In this document: positions 31,854 through 42,324 of the stretch, piece by piece | Layout of the letters: the number at the start of each line of letters is the position of its first letter | Position numbering within the stretch: position 1 is the stretch's first letter | Assembly (NCBI GenBank): GCA_949751835.1 | Contig: CATKHK010000084.1 | Coordinates: forward strand, 124,001-188,000 | Source of the DNA: Blepharisma japonicum | Lineage: Eukaryota > Ciliophora > Heterotrichea > Heterotrichida > Blepharismidae | DNA: 64,000 nucleotides | Direction: 5' to 3' | The notes under the pieces: generated by a model | The model's input: only the letters and a program-made list of their open reading frames with translations | Database searches by the model: none | What the model was told of the DNA's origin: nothing | Position numbers and translations under genes: made by a program

Positions 31854-32163
31854 TTTCTAATATTAATAGCAATTTAATAAAGTATGCACTTGAATTTAAA
31901 ATCAAAGTCTTTTTTATATTTTATTGGTGATCGTCATTATAATATTAAAAATAATTTTAAAGAATTTGCTTAAATTAAGTTTTTAAATTATTTTCTTTTT
32001 CTATTTCGTGAAAAAGTGCAATCATTCAAATATAATGCAGTTATGTAATTAGTTTTTATATTTATTATTATATTGTTAAGAATGTATTTAAATAACTTAT
32101 AAATAGCTACTTATTTAATATTATGACGCCAAATAAATCAATAATTAGATATTTTTTATTTTA
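31854..32163. other. AT-rich intergenic region
   Basis: 310 bp, nothing recognised. Confidence 0.55.
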
Positions 32164-33207
32164 TTAACCACTGCTTTCTTCTTCAAAATGATTTTGGTTG
32201 AACCTCCCAATTTTTGGCTTCCTTCCATCAGTAAAAGTCATATTACCATATCCATGCTGAATTCCTTCAACCCAATCTCCAGCATAGCAAGACCCATCAT
32301 TCCATTTCATTTTTCCTTTTCCGTTTCGTTTATCTCCTTTAAACTCTCCTCGATATTCATTTTTCGATGGCCACACAAAGTACCCTTTTCCTTCTTTTAC
32401 ATCATTTCTAAAGTCTCCAATATATGTATGCCCTTGAGCTGTAATAATTTTCCCTTTTCCATGTTTTTTTCCATCCTGAAACATTCCTTGATAAACTGTA
32501 TTATTTCTGTACGTATATTTTCCATACCCATGCGGCTTTCCATCCAAAAATTCTCCAACATACTTATCACCAGTTTCCACATATGTCTCAATGCCTTTCC
32601 CATGCTTAATGCAAGAATTCCATTCTCCTTCATATGCATCTCCGTTAGACCATGTATGCTTTCCCCATCCATGAGCTTTAGAATCACTCCAGTCACCAAT
32701 ATAACAATCTCCATTTGGACTTGTCCATTTTCCTTTGCCATGCTTGACTCCACTTACCCACTCCCCTTGGTAGACTTCTCCATTGTTCCACGCATATACC
32801 CCAATGCCATGTGCTTTTCCATTGGCAAAGTCTCCAGTGTATTTATTTCCATTGGAATAATGCTCGATTCCTCTACCTTGGCGGACGTCATTTCTCCATT
32901 CCCCGAAGTAAACTCTTCCATTATCATAAGTCATCTTGCCTAGACCATGTCGCTTGTCATTCAGCAAGTCTCCTTCATACCGAGCATCGTTGAATTTTCG
33001 AACGGAATTTGGGACTAACCTCCTTCTTTCATCATCACTCAACTTATTTAAATAGTCAGATCTAAGCAAATCTTCATAATTTTCATATGAAGGCAAGCGG
33101 ATTTCTTCGTTTCTTGGCTTAATTTGAGAGATGATATTTTCTTTATCTCGGATCATTTTTTCCACTTCTTCTATTTCGCTTTGAGGCATGTACTCGTTCC
33201 ATTCCAT
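32164..33207 (-). CDS. MORN-repeat protein (11 repeats)
   Basis: A 347-residue protein. After about 75 mainly helical residues (SEIEEVEKMIRDKENIISQI), eleven consecutive MORN repeats of 23 residues run to near the end. Their cores include YEGDLLNDKRHG, YFGEWRNDVRQG, YTGDFANGKAHG and YAGDWVEGIQHG. MORN arrays bind membranes or scaffold proteins and in ciliates are common in cortical, basal-body and radial-spoke proteins. All Trp are TGG. The repeat number is typical of MORN proteins without an added catalytic domain. Confidence 0.88.
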   Translation of the reverse strand: MEWNEYMPQSEIEEVEKMIRDKENIISQIKPRNEEIRLPSYENYEDLLRSDYLNKLSDDERRRLVPNSVRKFNDARYEGDLLNDKRHGLGKMTYDNGRVYFGEWRNDVRQGRGIEHYSNGNKYTGDFANGKAHGIGVYAWNNGEVYQGEWVSGVKHGKGKWTSPNGDCYIGDWSDSKAHGWGKHTWSNGDAYEGEWNSCIKHGKGIETYVETGDKYVGEFLDGKPHGYGKYTYRNNTVYQGMFQDGKKHGKGKIITAQGHTYIGDFRNDVKEGKGYFVWPSKNEYRGEFKGDKRNGKGKMKWNDGSCYAGDWVEGIQHGYGNMTFTDGRKPKIGRFNQNHFEEESSG

Positions 33208-33304
33208 ATTAGAAGTTTTGAATTTATTAATATAATGAAAATTTTTTAGGGTGTTCTAGAAAGAGGGAGTAGATGTATTTATAGGGAAGGAAAGGATATA
33301 AATT

Positions 33305-33422
33305 GTTGTCGGCCATACTATGCCTAACGCACCAGATCCCATCCGAACTCTGAAGTTAAGCGGCATAAGGCGAGGTTAGTACTTGGGTGGGGGACCGCCA
33401 GGGAAGCCCTCGTGCTGACAGC
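33305..33422 (+). rRNA. 5S ribosomal RNA
   Basis: 118 nt. GTTGTCGGC at the 5' end pairs with GCTGACAGC at the 3' end (9 bp with G-U pairs). The internal ATCCCATCCGAACTCTGAAG and GGGTGGGGGACC segments match eukaryotic 5S loops, including the box A-like AAGTTAAGCGGC region of the internal promoter. A T-rich stretch follows. It occurs here as a single copy, not a tandem array. Confidence 0.96.
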
Positions 33423-33636
33423 TAAACTTTTATTTTGAAGATTTTTATTATAAGATCTTCTTGCTTCTTTAGAAAACCTTTCATATTTTATCAAGCTTAA
33501 TTTATGACATCTCTTATAAAAATTTTATTTGACTTTTTAGCAAAGCTAAACTCATTATTGAAGCTAAAATAAGCCTAACCAAATCTTTCGTCCCTCTCTT
33601 TCTAAATATTTAATATTTAAATAAAAATTCAAATAA

Positions 33637-34590
33637 ATGTCAGACGCCTCCACATCACCATCAAGCTCAGAATTACTTGATTCAGTAACCCCAATGCCCA
33701 TGTCTAGATCAGTCCGCAAAAGACCTCGCTCTTCAAATGATTTTTTTGAGCTTCTAAACTGTCCTATATGTTTTGACTACTACACCCCTCCAATCATCAA
33801 TTGCAAGAAAGGGCATTCTTTTTGTGTAAACTGCATTGAAAGGATGGAAAGAACAAGCGGAGATTTAAGATGTCCACAGTGTCGCTCCCCTATTGATAAA
33901 ACAAGTAGAAACCATCTAATTGAAGACCAGCTTGAAAAAATCACAGTAGGATGCATATGGAGAGAATACGGCTGTAAGATAAGAATTTCTTTGACTGAAA
34001 GAGAAAACCATGAAAAAACTTGTGATAAGAGGCCGGGAGGAGTTTTTTGCTATTTTGCTCATGAGCCTCTCGGAAATAGCTGCTCCTGGAAAGGAAATCC
34101 TTTGCAATTGCCTAAACATTTAGAGCAGTGCCATGACATTCAGCCCATCGAAAGAGGCAGAATTGTAAAATTCTTATGAAACCCACCTAGACAAGATCAA
34201 GCACGATTTCGACACAGAGTAATTAAGATTGGCTACCCTTCAGAAAGTAATAAAACATATTTTATTTTAGAGCATATTTATATCCCAGATTGCAAACAGT
34301 TGCTATTTATGGTTAGAACTTTAGACGGCGAAGTAAAAATCCCTTATAAAATATCAATTTTAAATAGAAGTGATGATGAAAATAAAATATCTTTCAGAGG
34401 AAAAACAGCAGATTTTGAGGACATTGGGCTGCTAAGCCAGTACCCTAATATTGATAAAACAAAAATTTTTGCAGTCCATTATGATACATTACAAAATTAT
34501 TCATTCCAAAATCCAGAAGATGGGTTAATATATTTTTCTCTGCACATTGAGTTTCTGAGTGCAGGGTATCGAGAAGTAGTTGATGATTAA
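33637..34590 (+). CDS. SIAH/TRAF-like RING E3 ubiquitin ligase
   Basis: A 317-residue protein. A Ser-rich N-terminus is followed by a C3HC4-type RING (residues about 46-88: CPICFDYYTPPIINCKKGHSFC...CPQCRSPI). A SIAH-type zinc-finger segment with VGCIWREYGCKIRIS, HEKTC, CYFAHEP and HLEQCH comes next. The C-terminal region (KIGYPSESNKTYFILEHIYIPDCKQLLFMVRTLDGEVK) is a beta-rich Sina/TRAF-like substrate-binding domain. A TGA at 34177-34179 encodes Trp between the two halves; a standard-code reading would cut off the substrate domain. Confidence 0.85.
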
Positions 34591-34713
34591 TTCAATTTTA
34601 ATTTATTTAATTAAATTTTAGAGATAATATTATATGAATATAAGCTGAAAAACGTTATGGAAATAATATCAGGCTGATTCTATTATATACTAAAATAAGT
34701 AATAAGTAGTGTA

Positions 34714-34787
34714 GGTCCCATAGCTCAGCTGGTTAGAGCGCTGTGCTAATAACGCAGAGGTCGTGAGTTCGATCCTCACTGGGACCA
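34714..34787 (+). tRNA. tRNA-Ile (anticodon AAU)
   Basis: A 74-nt cloverleaf. The acceptor is GGTCCCA/TGGGACC with A73, the D-arm GCTC...GAGC, the anticodon stem CTGTG/CGCAG with loop CTAATAA (anticodon AAT), and the T-arm GTGAG TTCGATC CTCAC. No intron. A short T run follows as terminator. Confidence 0.97.
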
Positions 34788-35176
34788 CTTTTATGATTTT
34801 TCACAATTATTTACCAATTACTTAGTTTTATATTTTACGAGTGGATTTGCTTAATAAAATTCATTTTTAAAACCATGCTAAAATTTTATTCAAATATTTC
34901 CATTTTTATCAAGTTTTGTTTACAAAAATCTTTATTAGTATCTTATTGAGATTATGGATATAATTGTAATAGGATAAGGATAAAAAAGTTATTAATGATT
35001 CTTAAGGCTGAAAATGCTATTATGAAAAAAAATTAATAATCTTTTTATAAGTCAAGCTTATTTGAGCAAAGCTATTATCTATATAAGACTTCCTAGAAAT
35101 AAAACAATAGAGTTTTATTTATCTTTAAATTTCATTTAGAATTCCCGTTTTGAGACTAACAAAATATAATATCAAG
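34788..35176. other. AT-rich intergenic region
   Basis: 389 bp between the tRNA and the FYVE-kinase gene; nothing recognised. Confidence 0.55.
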
Positions 35177-36520
35177 ATGGATGTTTTCTTTAGTGTTTTT
35201 AAAGAGACAAAATGCTATTCTTGCAACTCCAAAGTATCAATGACAAAGAAAAGAAGAAAATGTGTGAAATGTGGTAAAAGCTATTAAGAACATTTATTTT
35301 GTACAAATTGCAGCGTAAAGGTCAAAGCCCCTGATCTTGGTTTTCTTCGCCATCGAAGATATTGTCTGCAATGCCATTCTCACTTGACTTCTAATTTAAC
35401 CTCTGAATTTCATGAAGAAATAAAGCAAGATCTTGTGAAGGCGCAAACAAGCCCTCAATCTAATGCTCTTGAAACTCACTCTGAGTTGGAATCTATTGCA
35501 CAAAATGCTGGCTTCACCTCAGAAGAGCTTACATTAGACAAAAAACTAATAAAAAATGCTTTTGGGCTACTACTCAATGGTATAAAGCCTCAAGCATCTC
35601 GAAAAAGAGTAAATTTAATATAGGCAAATGGCATTTTCCCCCAGAAACACAATGTCGCCGAAGACGATCCTTTGAATTTTTATGCAATAGTAAGGCGCCT
35701 TACAATAGAAGACGATAATGCCTTATATCAAGTCAGAGAATTGAACTCAGAAACCATCGCTATCTTAAAAAAAGTGAAGCCTGATAATCCTGAAGAATTT
35801 TCAGAAATTTGGGATGAAATTTTATTAACACAATCCAAAAAACACCCAAATATAGTAGACTATTATAATGCATATCATTTTAATGATTGCATATGATACA
35901 CTTTAGAATCAATTGATGTTACTATGTATGAGCTAGCTGCAGACCGAGCTGGGTATATACCAGAAAAGCATATGGCTTATATTTGCAAAGAAATTTTACA
36001 AGGATTAGTATTTCTGCACAAAGAAGGGAGAGTTCATAGAGATATAAAAAGTGATAATATTTTATTAGGGCCTGGGGGAGTTATAAAACTCGGAGACTTT
36101 GGATTGGCAGCTCAGCTATGTAAAAGTTGCTTTAGAAGGCAATTAACAGCTGATAACCCTTCGTGGATGGCTCCTGAGTTAGCGAGGCATACAAATTATA
36201 ATGAGAAAATCGATATTTGGTCCTTTGGAATATTTCTAATTGAATTAGCTGAAGGACACCCTCCATATTATAACGAAAACCCAATGAAGATTTTGTATAA
36301 TATTTCGGCAAAGCCTCCACCTACTTTTCAAAACAAGCTAAGGTGGAGTTCTGAAATCAAAGAATTTCTTGGATTTTGCCTAAGAAAAAATCCTGAAGAA
36401 AGAATGAGCGCAGAAGAATTATTGCGTCATCCATTTATTGAAGAGCATATTGAAGAGACGTCTAAGGAACAATTTGCTGAGTATCTTGAAGATTTTTATC
36501 CATCACTAAGTAAGAAATAA
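35177..36520 (+). CDS. FYVE-type zinc finger fused to a Ste20-like protein kinase, two 15-nt introns
   Basis: The spliced product has 437 residues. Residues about 10-65 form a FYVE-like finger. CYSC opens it, RRKCVKCEHLFCTNCS is created only after intron 1 is removed, and RHRRYCLQCHSHL closes it. A linker is followed by a kinase domain of the Ste20/PAK type with HRDIKSDN, DFGLAAQL, SWMAPEL and IDIWSFGIFLIELAEG. The glycine-rich loop is not canonical (RRLTIEDDNALYQV) although AILKK offers the ATP lysine. TGA at 35894 encodes Trp before the hinge. FYVE fingers bind PtdIns3P on endosomes, so an endosomal kinase is plausible. Confidence 0.82.
35274..35288 (+). other. 15-nt spliceosomal intron, AAG 3' end
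   Basis: GTAAAAGCTATTAAG, phase 1. Unspliced, the frame hits TAA; spliced, it yields the FYVE core KCVKCEHLFC. It has the unusual AAG end and the invariant A10. Confidence 0.75.
35609..35623 (+). other. 15-nt spliceosomal intron
   Basis: GTAAATTTAATATAG, phase 0; it contains the in-frame TAG that separates the FYVE and kinase parts if unspliced. Confidence 0.85.
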
Positions 36521-36867
36521 GTGATAAGATTTTGATCTTACCGAAATTATAATTTAATATTGATTTTTATAAGGAAATATCAAAATTGTTTTTATTGAAA
36601 TTAGTATAATCGAATTTTAATAATAATTATAAACAATATAGCATCGCCATTAATAATTTAAATAATACTAATACAATAATGCATTTTTAGTTATTGTTTA
36701 AAATTTCTGATTTTTCTCCATAATATCCGCCATTTTAATTTTCACAACTTAAAATGCAAAAATAATTTCCCGACAATTAATTAAGAACATATCTATAAAT
36801 ATTCGTTATTTATAAATAGAATAGGATAATGGCCCACAATTAATTTTATTAATGGCAGTAATTTAAA
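36521..36867. other. AT-rich intergenic region
   Basis: 347 bp, nothing recognised. Confidence 0.55.
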
Positions 36868-37335
36868 ATGAAAATATTTCTGGTGGCACTATTTATCTCA
36901 TTCTCCTTATCAAGTGCATGCAATGAAACTACAGATATTTCCGGTCTCAAAAACGATACAAATTGATGCACAGAAATAGAAAACTGCTTCTTTGATGAGG
37001 ATTGTCCTCTGCTCCCTTGCATAAAAATTTTGTGCGTTGAAACAAATCCAAATTGCACTCAGCCACCTTGCTATATAAATAGATGCATAAAACATCGATG
37101 CACTCCTCTTGAAAGAGTAACTTCTGATAAGTGTAAAATTGGTGGATGTGGAGGCGAATTATGTGTCGCTCAGTCTGATAGTGGAGTAAGCCCTTGCATA
37201 TACCGTCCAGAAGATGCTTGCTATGGGCTATATGGGACATGCGGGTATCATTCATATGGATGTGATTGGATAGCAACTCCGTCACTATATAGGTGCCTAT
37301 TTGAAGCTCGGTACAATAATAGTGTTTGCCCATAA
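36868..37335 (+). CDS. Secreted eight-cysteine-cluster protein
   Basis: A 155-residue protein with a signal peptide (MKIFLVALFISFSLSSA, cleavage likely before CNET). A Cys-rich middle follows (CTEIENCFFDEDCPLLPCIK, CTQPPCYINRC). The last 65 residues are KCKIGGCGGELCVAQ...CIYRPEDACYGLYGTCG...GCDWIATPSLYRCL. This closely follows an eight-cysteine module seen mostly in bacterial secreted proteins (CxxxGCSGxxC ... W.PEYACY ... CGWT.T..L..C). TGA at 36964 gives Trp just before the first Cys pair. Disulfide-rich and exported; the function is unknown. Confidence 0.72.
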
Positions 37336-37702
37336 AATTAAGTTCATTATCGTTTTATATACAATTTGTTGAATAATCATTAATAAATGGCCAATTAATA
37401 ATACTCTAGCTATAGCATACTATTTTTCTGAAATCACCAATGATTTAATGTCCAGAAAAATTCTGATAGAATTATACTATTGTTTCTGATAAAATTAGAA
37501 TTTATCTGTTAAAAATAAAACTCTATACAATTTAGTTATCTTAATTTTAAATAGACAATAGAGAAATAATTAGTTATTGTCCATAAATAAATATATTTAA
37601 TAAATACAGTTTTACTTGTGATAGCAATATTGGTTTAACAATACTTTTAGCTTATATAGGACATTTTGAACATTATCTTCAAAATATTCTTGACATTTCT
37701 TC
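37336..37702. other. AT-rich intergenic region
   Basis: 367 bp, nothing recognised. Confidence 0.55.
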
Positions 37703-38605
37703 TTAATTTTTAAGAATCTTAAAAAACTCATCAAATGTAATATACTCTTTTCGCTTCCCTGATAATACTTTAGCCTTCTCAAGCGTTCAGTCAGCGAGCT
37801 TCGATTTTTCAGAGCTTTTTTTCTTTTTTAAAGCCATGCTCATCACGTTTTGCAGCTGTGGCCGTCCAAGTTCTCCTTCATTATAAATCTCTACCATTTT
37901 GAAAAAAACTGATTAGAAATTACATAGCAACTTTTGCATCGTCAACCTTCTTTTAATGTCATGTCCAGGTTCTTTATAAAAAAATGACGATTTATCAAAC
38001 ACTGCCTGCTGAAGTGCTTCAAGCGAATGGACAAAATTTCTCAAATCCACCCACTCCCTGCCTTTAAGAGGTGCTATTAAGACATTCAAAAGATGATAAG
38101 TAGTAATATAGCAGTCTAAAAAGTGCTGTATAACATTAGATATATGCACTTCAGGATTATTTTTATAAATTCTTGATCCTTGCAGTGGTTTATGTGTGAA
38201 ATAAAGGTGAAAGAAGTTTTGTCTTATTATTTCATATTCTTCATTTGTGTCTATTTACAATTTACATGTCTTATTTCTACCAAACCATTGGTCTTCAATT
38301 GAGGTAAAGCTTCTAATAGAAGTGAATTGTTTAGAGTGCATTGTTGTTGATGGCTCTATTATGAAAGACTCAGTATCTTCCTTTTCACATAAAATTGAAG
38401 CAGAGCTGGGAGAAAACTGAACATAATCGTTGGTTTTGGAATCTCGGAAAATTTTTAGAGTCAATTGGAGTGCTTTTCGCCTTGGTGGACATTTGCGTTT
38501 GAGAGAAGCATATTTTCGAACGATATTTGAGAGGAATAACAGTTTTAGTGTTACATCTCTTTGATCCTCTATGATCATATTATATTGTTCCCTTTCCTGT
38601 TCCAT
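37703..38605 (-). CDS. EF-hand-like protein, three exons
   Basis: The spliced product has 290 residues. Exon 1 (38605-38266) is helical and basic, exon 2 (38250-37924) is helix-rich (HISNVIQHFLDCYITTYHLLNV). Exon 3 (37908-37703) adds FFKMVEIYNEGELGRPQLQNVMSMAL and, later, YITFDEFFKILKN, an EF-hand-like helix-loop-helix pair in which the first loop lacks most Ca-binding acids. Each exon ends in an in-frame stop unless its 15-nt intron is removed, and one TGA is Trp in LADWTLEKA. It could be a ciliary or calcium-sensor protein; the family is not recognised. Confidence 0.65.
37909..37923 (-). other. 15-nt spliceosomal intron
   Basis: GTAATTTCTAATCAG on the minus strand, phase 1; it joins QKLLF to FFKMVEIYNE; A at position 10. 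Confidence 0.78.
38251..38265 (-). other. 15-nt spliceosomal intron
   Basis: GTAAATTGTAAATAG on the minus strand, phase 1; it removes a TAA and joins GRNKT to YTNEEYEII. Confidence 0.8.
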
Positions 38606-38924
38606 AATTGCCACTATTGGAGACCAAATTAAAATTATTTGTAAGATAGAATTTAAATTTTTTAAACGATTTATTTAAAAAAAGTAGCAAGTCGTGAATT
38701 TTCTAAAACTGGGATCTATAACTTAAAACTTATAATCAAGAATTTCATTTATTTTCTTTAATATGATGACTGAAATTCTGCTTTTTTATAGAATAATTTG
38801 ATCTTGGAAATTTTGAAATATTAATTATAATATATTCACTAAGTTGTGCTAATTTTCCCACTTTCTAAGCAGAACTTGAGCTTTTAGAAATTCTTGAAGC
38901 CATTTATAATTAGAGTGGCTGAAA
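38606..38924. other. Divergent promoter region
   Basis: 319 bp between the EF-hand-like gene and the uS10 gene, AT-rich, no recognised element. Confidence 0.5.
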
Positions 38925-39308
38925 ATGGAAGACACTGCATTTGAGAAAGGCAAAGGAAAGGGAGTAGAAAGTGAATCAAAGCCTCAAAAAATTAGATTCA
39001 CTCTGACTTCCACAAAGCTACAAGTTTTGGAAAATAGTAACCAATAATTAGTGACATCCAAGCTCATATCATCCGCTAAGAAAGAAAATCTCAAGACTTA
39101 CGGCCCAGTAAGACTCCCAACTAAAATATTACGTATAACAGTCAGAAAAAGCCCTTGTGGAAACGGAACATCTACATTTGATAGACTTGAAATGAGAATC
39201 CACAAGCGAGTTGTCACCTTGATCTGCCCAACTGATTTCATTAAGAAGGTCACTGATTTCAACATTGACCCTGGTGTAGAAGTCGAGCTACATTTCACAG
39301 AGTTCTAA
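38925..39308 (+). CDS. 40S ribosomal protein uS10 (RPS20), one 15-nt intron
   Basis: The spliced product has 122 residues. Exon 1 encodes MEDTAFEKGKGKGVESE...KIRFTLTSTKLQVLEN; exon 2 continues MTSKLISSAKKENLKTYGPVRLPTKILRITVRKSPCGNGTSTFDRLEMRIHKRV. This is the hallmark uS10 pattern, with GPVRxPTKxLRIT and MRIHKR, ending in DPGVEVELHFTEF. The splice converts A|TG into the Met codon at the junction and keeps alignment with the LEKVCADLIRGAKEKNLK helix of the family. Without the intron the first exon stops at TAA. Confidence 0.95.
39037..39051 (+). other. 15-nt spliceosomal intron
   Basis: GTAACCAATAATTAG, phase 1, in the uS10 gene. The best-anchored intron here, because both flanks align to the ribosomal family. 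Confidence 0.92.
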
Positions 39309-39345
39309 GTAATCCAATCTAGTTACCTAAAAGATATAATTAAAT

Positions 39346-39597
39346 ATGGGAAAACGAAAAAGCTCGAGTAAGATCACAAAAGCTCCGAGACCGAAGCTTG
39401 ATAGAATTTTTGACTGCCCGTTTTGCAATCACAGTAAAACTGTTGAGGTACTGTTTCAAAAAACACTTGGAAAAGCAAGCATAAGCTGCAGAGTGTGTGC
39501 GGCTACTTGGGATACCAAGGTTACAGCGCTTAGTGAAGCTATTGATGTGTATAGCGATTGGATTGATGAATGTGCAAGAAGAAATCCTAAAGAATAA
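39346..39597 (+). CDS. Transcription elongation factor ELOF1 (Elf1)
   Basis: An 83-residue zinc-ribbon protein of normal length. A basic N-terminus (MGKRKSSSKITKAPRPKLDRIF) that contacts nucleic acid is followed by CPFCNH...CRVCAATW, the four-Cys zinc site. The C-terminal helix is SEAIDVYSDWIDECARRN. It associates with elongating RNA polymerase II and, in other eukaryotes, with transcription-coupled repair. It lies 37 bp downstream of the uS10 gene on the same strand. Confidence 0.94.
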   Translation: MGKRKSSSKITKAPRPKLDRIFDCPFCNHSKTVEVLFQKTLGKASISCRVCAATWDTKVTALSEAIDVYSDWIDECARRNPKE

Positions 39598-40281
39598 TTA
39601 GCAAATTACAATAAAAATCGAAAATTTTAGTAGCATTAGAAATAAGCACATATATCTGATATATTCATTTTGCGTTTTTGAGGAGTTATTATGTGTAAAT
39701 TTCAGGTGATTGCAGGCATTTAAGTCTCTGGCTAGGATATTGATATTATTTTCTACACTTAATAAAAAATCTAAGATTTCTTATCTTCCTAATTCCATTT
39801 AATTCAATAGCAAGAAAAACTATATTAAAGATCAGTTATTTGCCCATTGGCAGTAAGCAAAATTTGAAATAATTTTAAATTTATTATTTTAATAATTTTG
39901 AATATGCTTCTAAACTCCTAAAGAAAATTTGAAATTACATTCTCTTCTTCGATCTCCAATTAATTATATTTTAAATCTCTATTTATTATACTTTTTAATT
40001 AAACCTAATACTGAGTTATGTATCAATAAGCAAAGAACAAATAAGAGTTCACTATTAATAAAGTGAAATTAACACCAAAATTGATTTACCCATCTTTATA
40101 AATTGGAGTCAATGAATTATATGGCTATTTCTTATATATAAATATTTAACGATTTTTAATGAGCCGCAGATTTGTGAAATTCTTAACCATTTTTCAAATT
40201 CAATAAATAAGAAATCTCAATATCGAGGCAAATGCTATTTTATCACTATACTAAATATGAGCCACATAGAATAATTATAAT
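39598..40281. other. AT-rich intergenic region
   Basis: 684 bp, extremely AT-rich; nothing recognised. Confidence 0.55.
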
Positions 40282-40716
40282 ATGAATGAACTATCTTTTA
40301 AAGGAGGCAACTCCAGACCATTCTTTGAAAGCAGGGTTGCCGAGCAGAATTCAAATTTAATAACTGAGTCGCGAAGGCTGCTTCGTCAAATTCAGAAGCT
40401 TGCAACGATATCCCCACTCCAAAGCAAGTCCATCAGAAATTTACGAAAGCAAGAACATTCCAATCAAGATAGTTCTTTCAGTGAGTGCAAATCTAAGAAA
40501 AAGAGTAAATCACCATTGTTGGAGACTTTAACACTTCCAAAGTCACCCTTCAATAAAGAATTTAAAGCCTCAGAAAATAAGATAAAGCCATTCTTATTTT
40601 CGTATGCTGAATATGTAAAGAAAAAGTATAGAAGGAAATTCGTTGCAGAAAATTTCATAGATGATTGTTTTCTGCCACCAATTATAGAAAACCGAAAGCT
40701 TATGAATACAGGATAG
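40282..40716 (+). CDS. Basic protein of unknown function
   Basis: A 144-residue protein rich in Ser, Lys and Arg. Short helical segments occur (SNLITESRRLLRQIQKLATI, SYAEYVKKKYRRKFVAENFIDDCFLPPI), with a central KKKSKSPLLETLTLPKSP stretch resembling proline-directed phosphosites. It has no Trp, no membrane segment and no recognised domain. It ends in TAG. Confidence 0.55.
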   Translation: MNELSFKGGNSRPFFESRVAEQNSNLITESRRLLRQIQKLATISPLQSKSIRNLRKQEHSNQDSSFSECKSKKKSKSPLLETLTLPKSPFNKEFKASENKIKPFLFSYAEYVKKKYRRKFVAENFIDDCFLPPIIENRKLMNTG

Positions 40717-41006
40717 AGGTCCTGTATTTAGAAAAATAAAATAATTAAATGATTTAATTATTTTAATTAAGAAAAATAATCAGCATTATATTTATATTTT
40801 ATTTAAAATCACTAGAAAATATATAAAGCCTTTACTGATTACTTACTATTATCTCCACTTCTCTTAATGCAAAGAATACTTTTTATTATTGATCTTTCAG
40901 ATAATTTGCTTAAGTCCATGATAAATAATATTAGAGCTGAATTTTGCATAAGGAATTTAAAGGTAAATAATAATTTTTTATTTTATTCTGCTTCAAAAAT
41001 AGGCAA

Positions 41007-42290
41007 ATGGAAATATCATTCCCAATCATACCACACAAACTTATATGGGTCAGTTCTCAAAAAGTTCCTCGTGGAAATGTTATTAATTCAGAAACAGTAG
41101 CCTCTATTTAGATGTTTCAGTATGAACCAATTTATTCTGATTTTGGACCTATTGATCTCGGTCAAACATTTGGATTTTGTAAAACCGTTGAAAGCATGCT
41201 AAGAGAAGAAGGCGAAGTTATACAATATTGCTCAACCAATGCTTACTCTAGATCCAATGCCGCCTATTTAATGGGCGCATTTCAGATTATCGTTTTGCGG
41301 AAAAACCCCGAGCAGGCTTGGCGTCCATTTCAGCAGCTTCCAATGCCATTTATTACATTTCGAGATGCCAGCCCCGGCGCATGCTCTTACAAATGCACTA
41401 TACTGCATTGTTTATGTGCAATATACAAAGCAATTCAGCTAGAATGGTTCAGCTATGACTCTTTTGATGTAAGCTCCTACAATAATTATTCTCAAATGGA
41501 AAATGGCGATATCAATTGAATTATCCCTGGAAAACTCATGGCATTTAGCAGCCCAAGCTTGCAGCCACGAGATGAGGAAGGCTACAGAACTTTTACTCCA
41601 GAAGATTACGTCCCACATTTTTTAAACTTTGGAGTTAAAACTGTTATAAAGCTAGATGGAACAGATTATGATCCTTCAAGATTTAAAAGAAATAGAATTG
41701 AACATATTGATTTAAGTTTCAGACATATGAATTTGCCTCCTCAAAATATATATTTGGCTTTTATGGAAGTAGTTGAAGAAAGAAATGACGCAATTGCAGT
41801 TCATTGCAAGTCAGGGTTGGGGAAAACGGGGATGATGATAGGACTATATGCAATGAAACATTATGATATTACTGCACAAGAGTTTATTGCTTGGTGCAGA
41901 ATATGTAGGCCGGGAAGTATTATTGGCCCTCAGCAGGATTTTTTGATTGATATGGAGTCTAAATGCAAAAATATGAAAAAGAAGCAAGACTTGCTAAGTG
42001 TTAACACCCCGAAGCACTTTAATGACAGAAGAAGATTTAGTTCAACTTCTCCTGCTAAGATCAAAGGCTATACATTTTCAAGCCTAGCTGTAACTACACT
42101 TAACACTCCTTATCATAAAAAAAGCTCTGCAAGCGCGACCCCTGCAAAGTGACAAAATTCAGTATCTCCTTCTCCATCTGCGCTCCGAGGCAGTTTAACC
42201 CCTATTCCGTCATCTCCATCTCCATTTAGTTACTCAAAATACTATGCCCCATATCTCAACAAAATTAAAACCAACTATAACATAGTGTAA
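41007..42290 (+). CDS. CDC14: CDC14-type dual-specificity phosphatase, one 15-nt intron
   Basis: The spliced product has about 422 residues. The DSPn domain is clear from EPIYSDFGPIDLGQTFGFCK through SNAAYLMGAFQIIVLRKNPEQAW, PFITFRDASPG and VSSYNNYSQMENGDINWIIPGKLMAF. The catalytic loop is HCKSGLGKTG, followed by CRICRPGSIIGPQQDFL. TGA at 41517-41519 is the invariant Trp of GDFNWIVPGK, and a second TGA lies in the Ser/Pro-rich tail. The 5' end is uncertain. ATG 41007 gives MEISFPIIPHK, which omits a first strand seen in other CDC14s; upstream in-frame codons FILFCFKNRQ look homologous but are closed off by TAA. Role: mitotic exit or ciliary function. Confidence 0.88.
41097..41111 (+). other. 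15-nt spliceosomal intron
   Basis: GTAGCCTCTATTTAG, phase 0; it removes the TAG before MFQYEPIYSDFGP and joins GNVINSET to it, matching the CDC14 domain. Confidence 0.88.
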
Positions 42291-42324
42291 ATAAATTAAA
42301 TGTTTTTTTCATAAACAGCTTAAA

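Noticed and set aside
32188-32943. 251-codon open frame opposite the MORN protein
   Set aside because: Its regular pattern is the antisense of the MORN repeats.
36947-37333. 128-codon open frame opposite the eight-cysteine protein
   Set aside because: The plus-strand frame has a signal peptide and the eight-Cys pattern; the antisense frame has no features.
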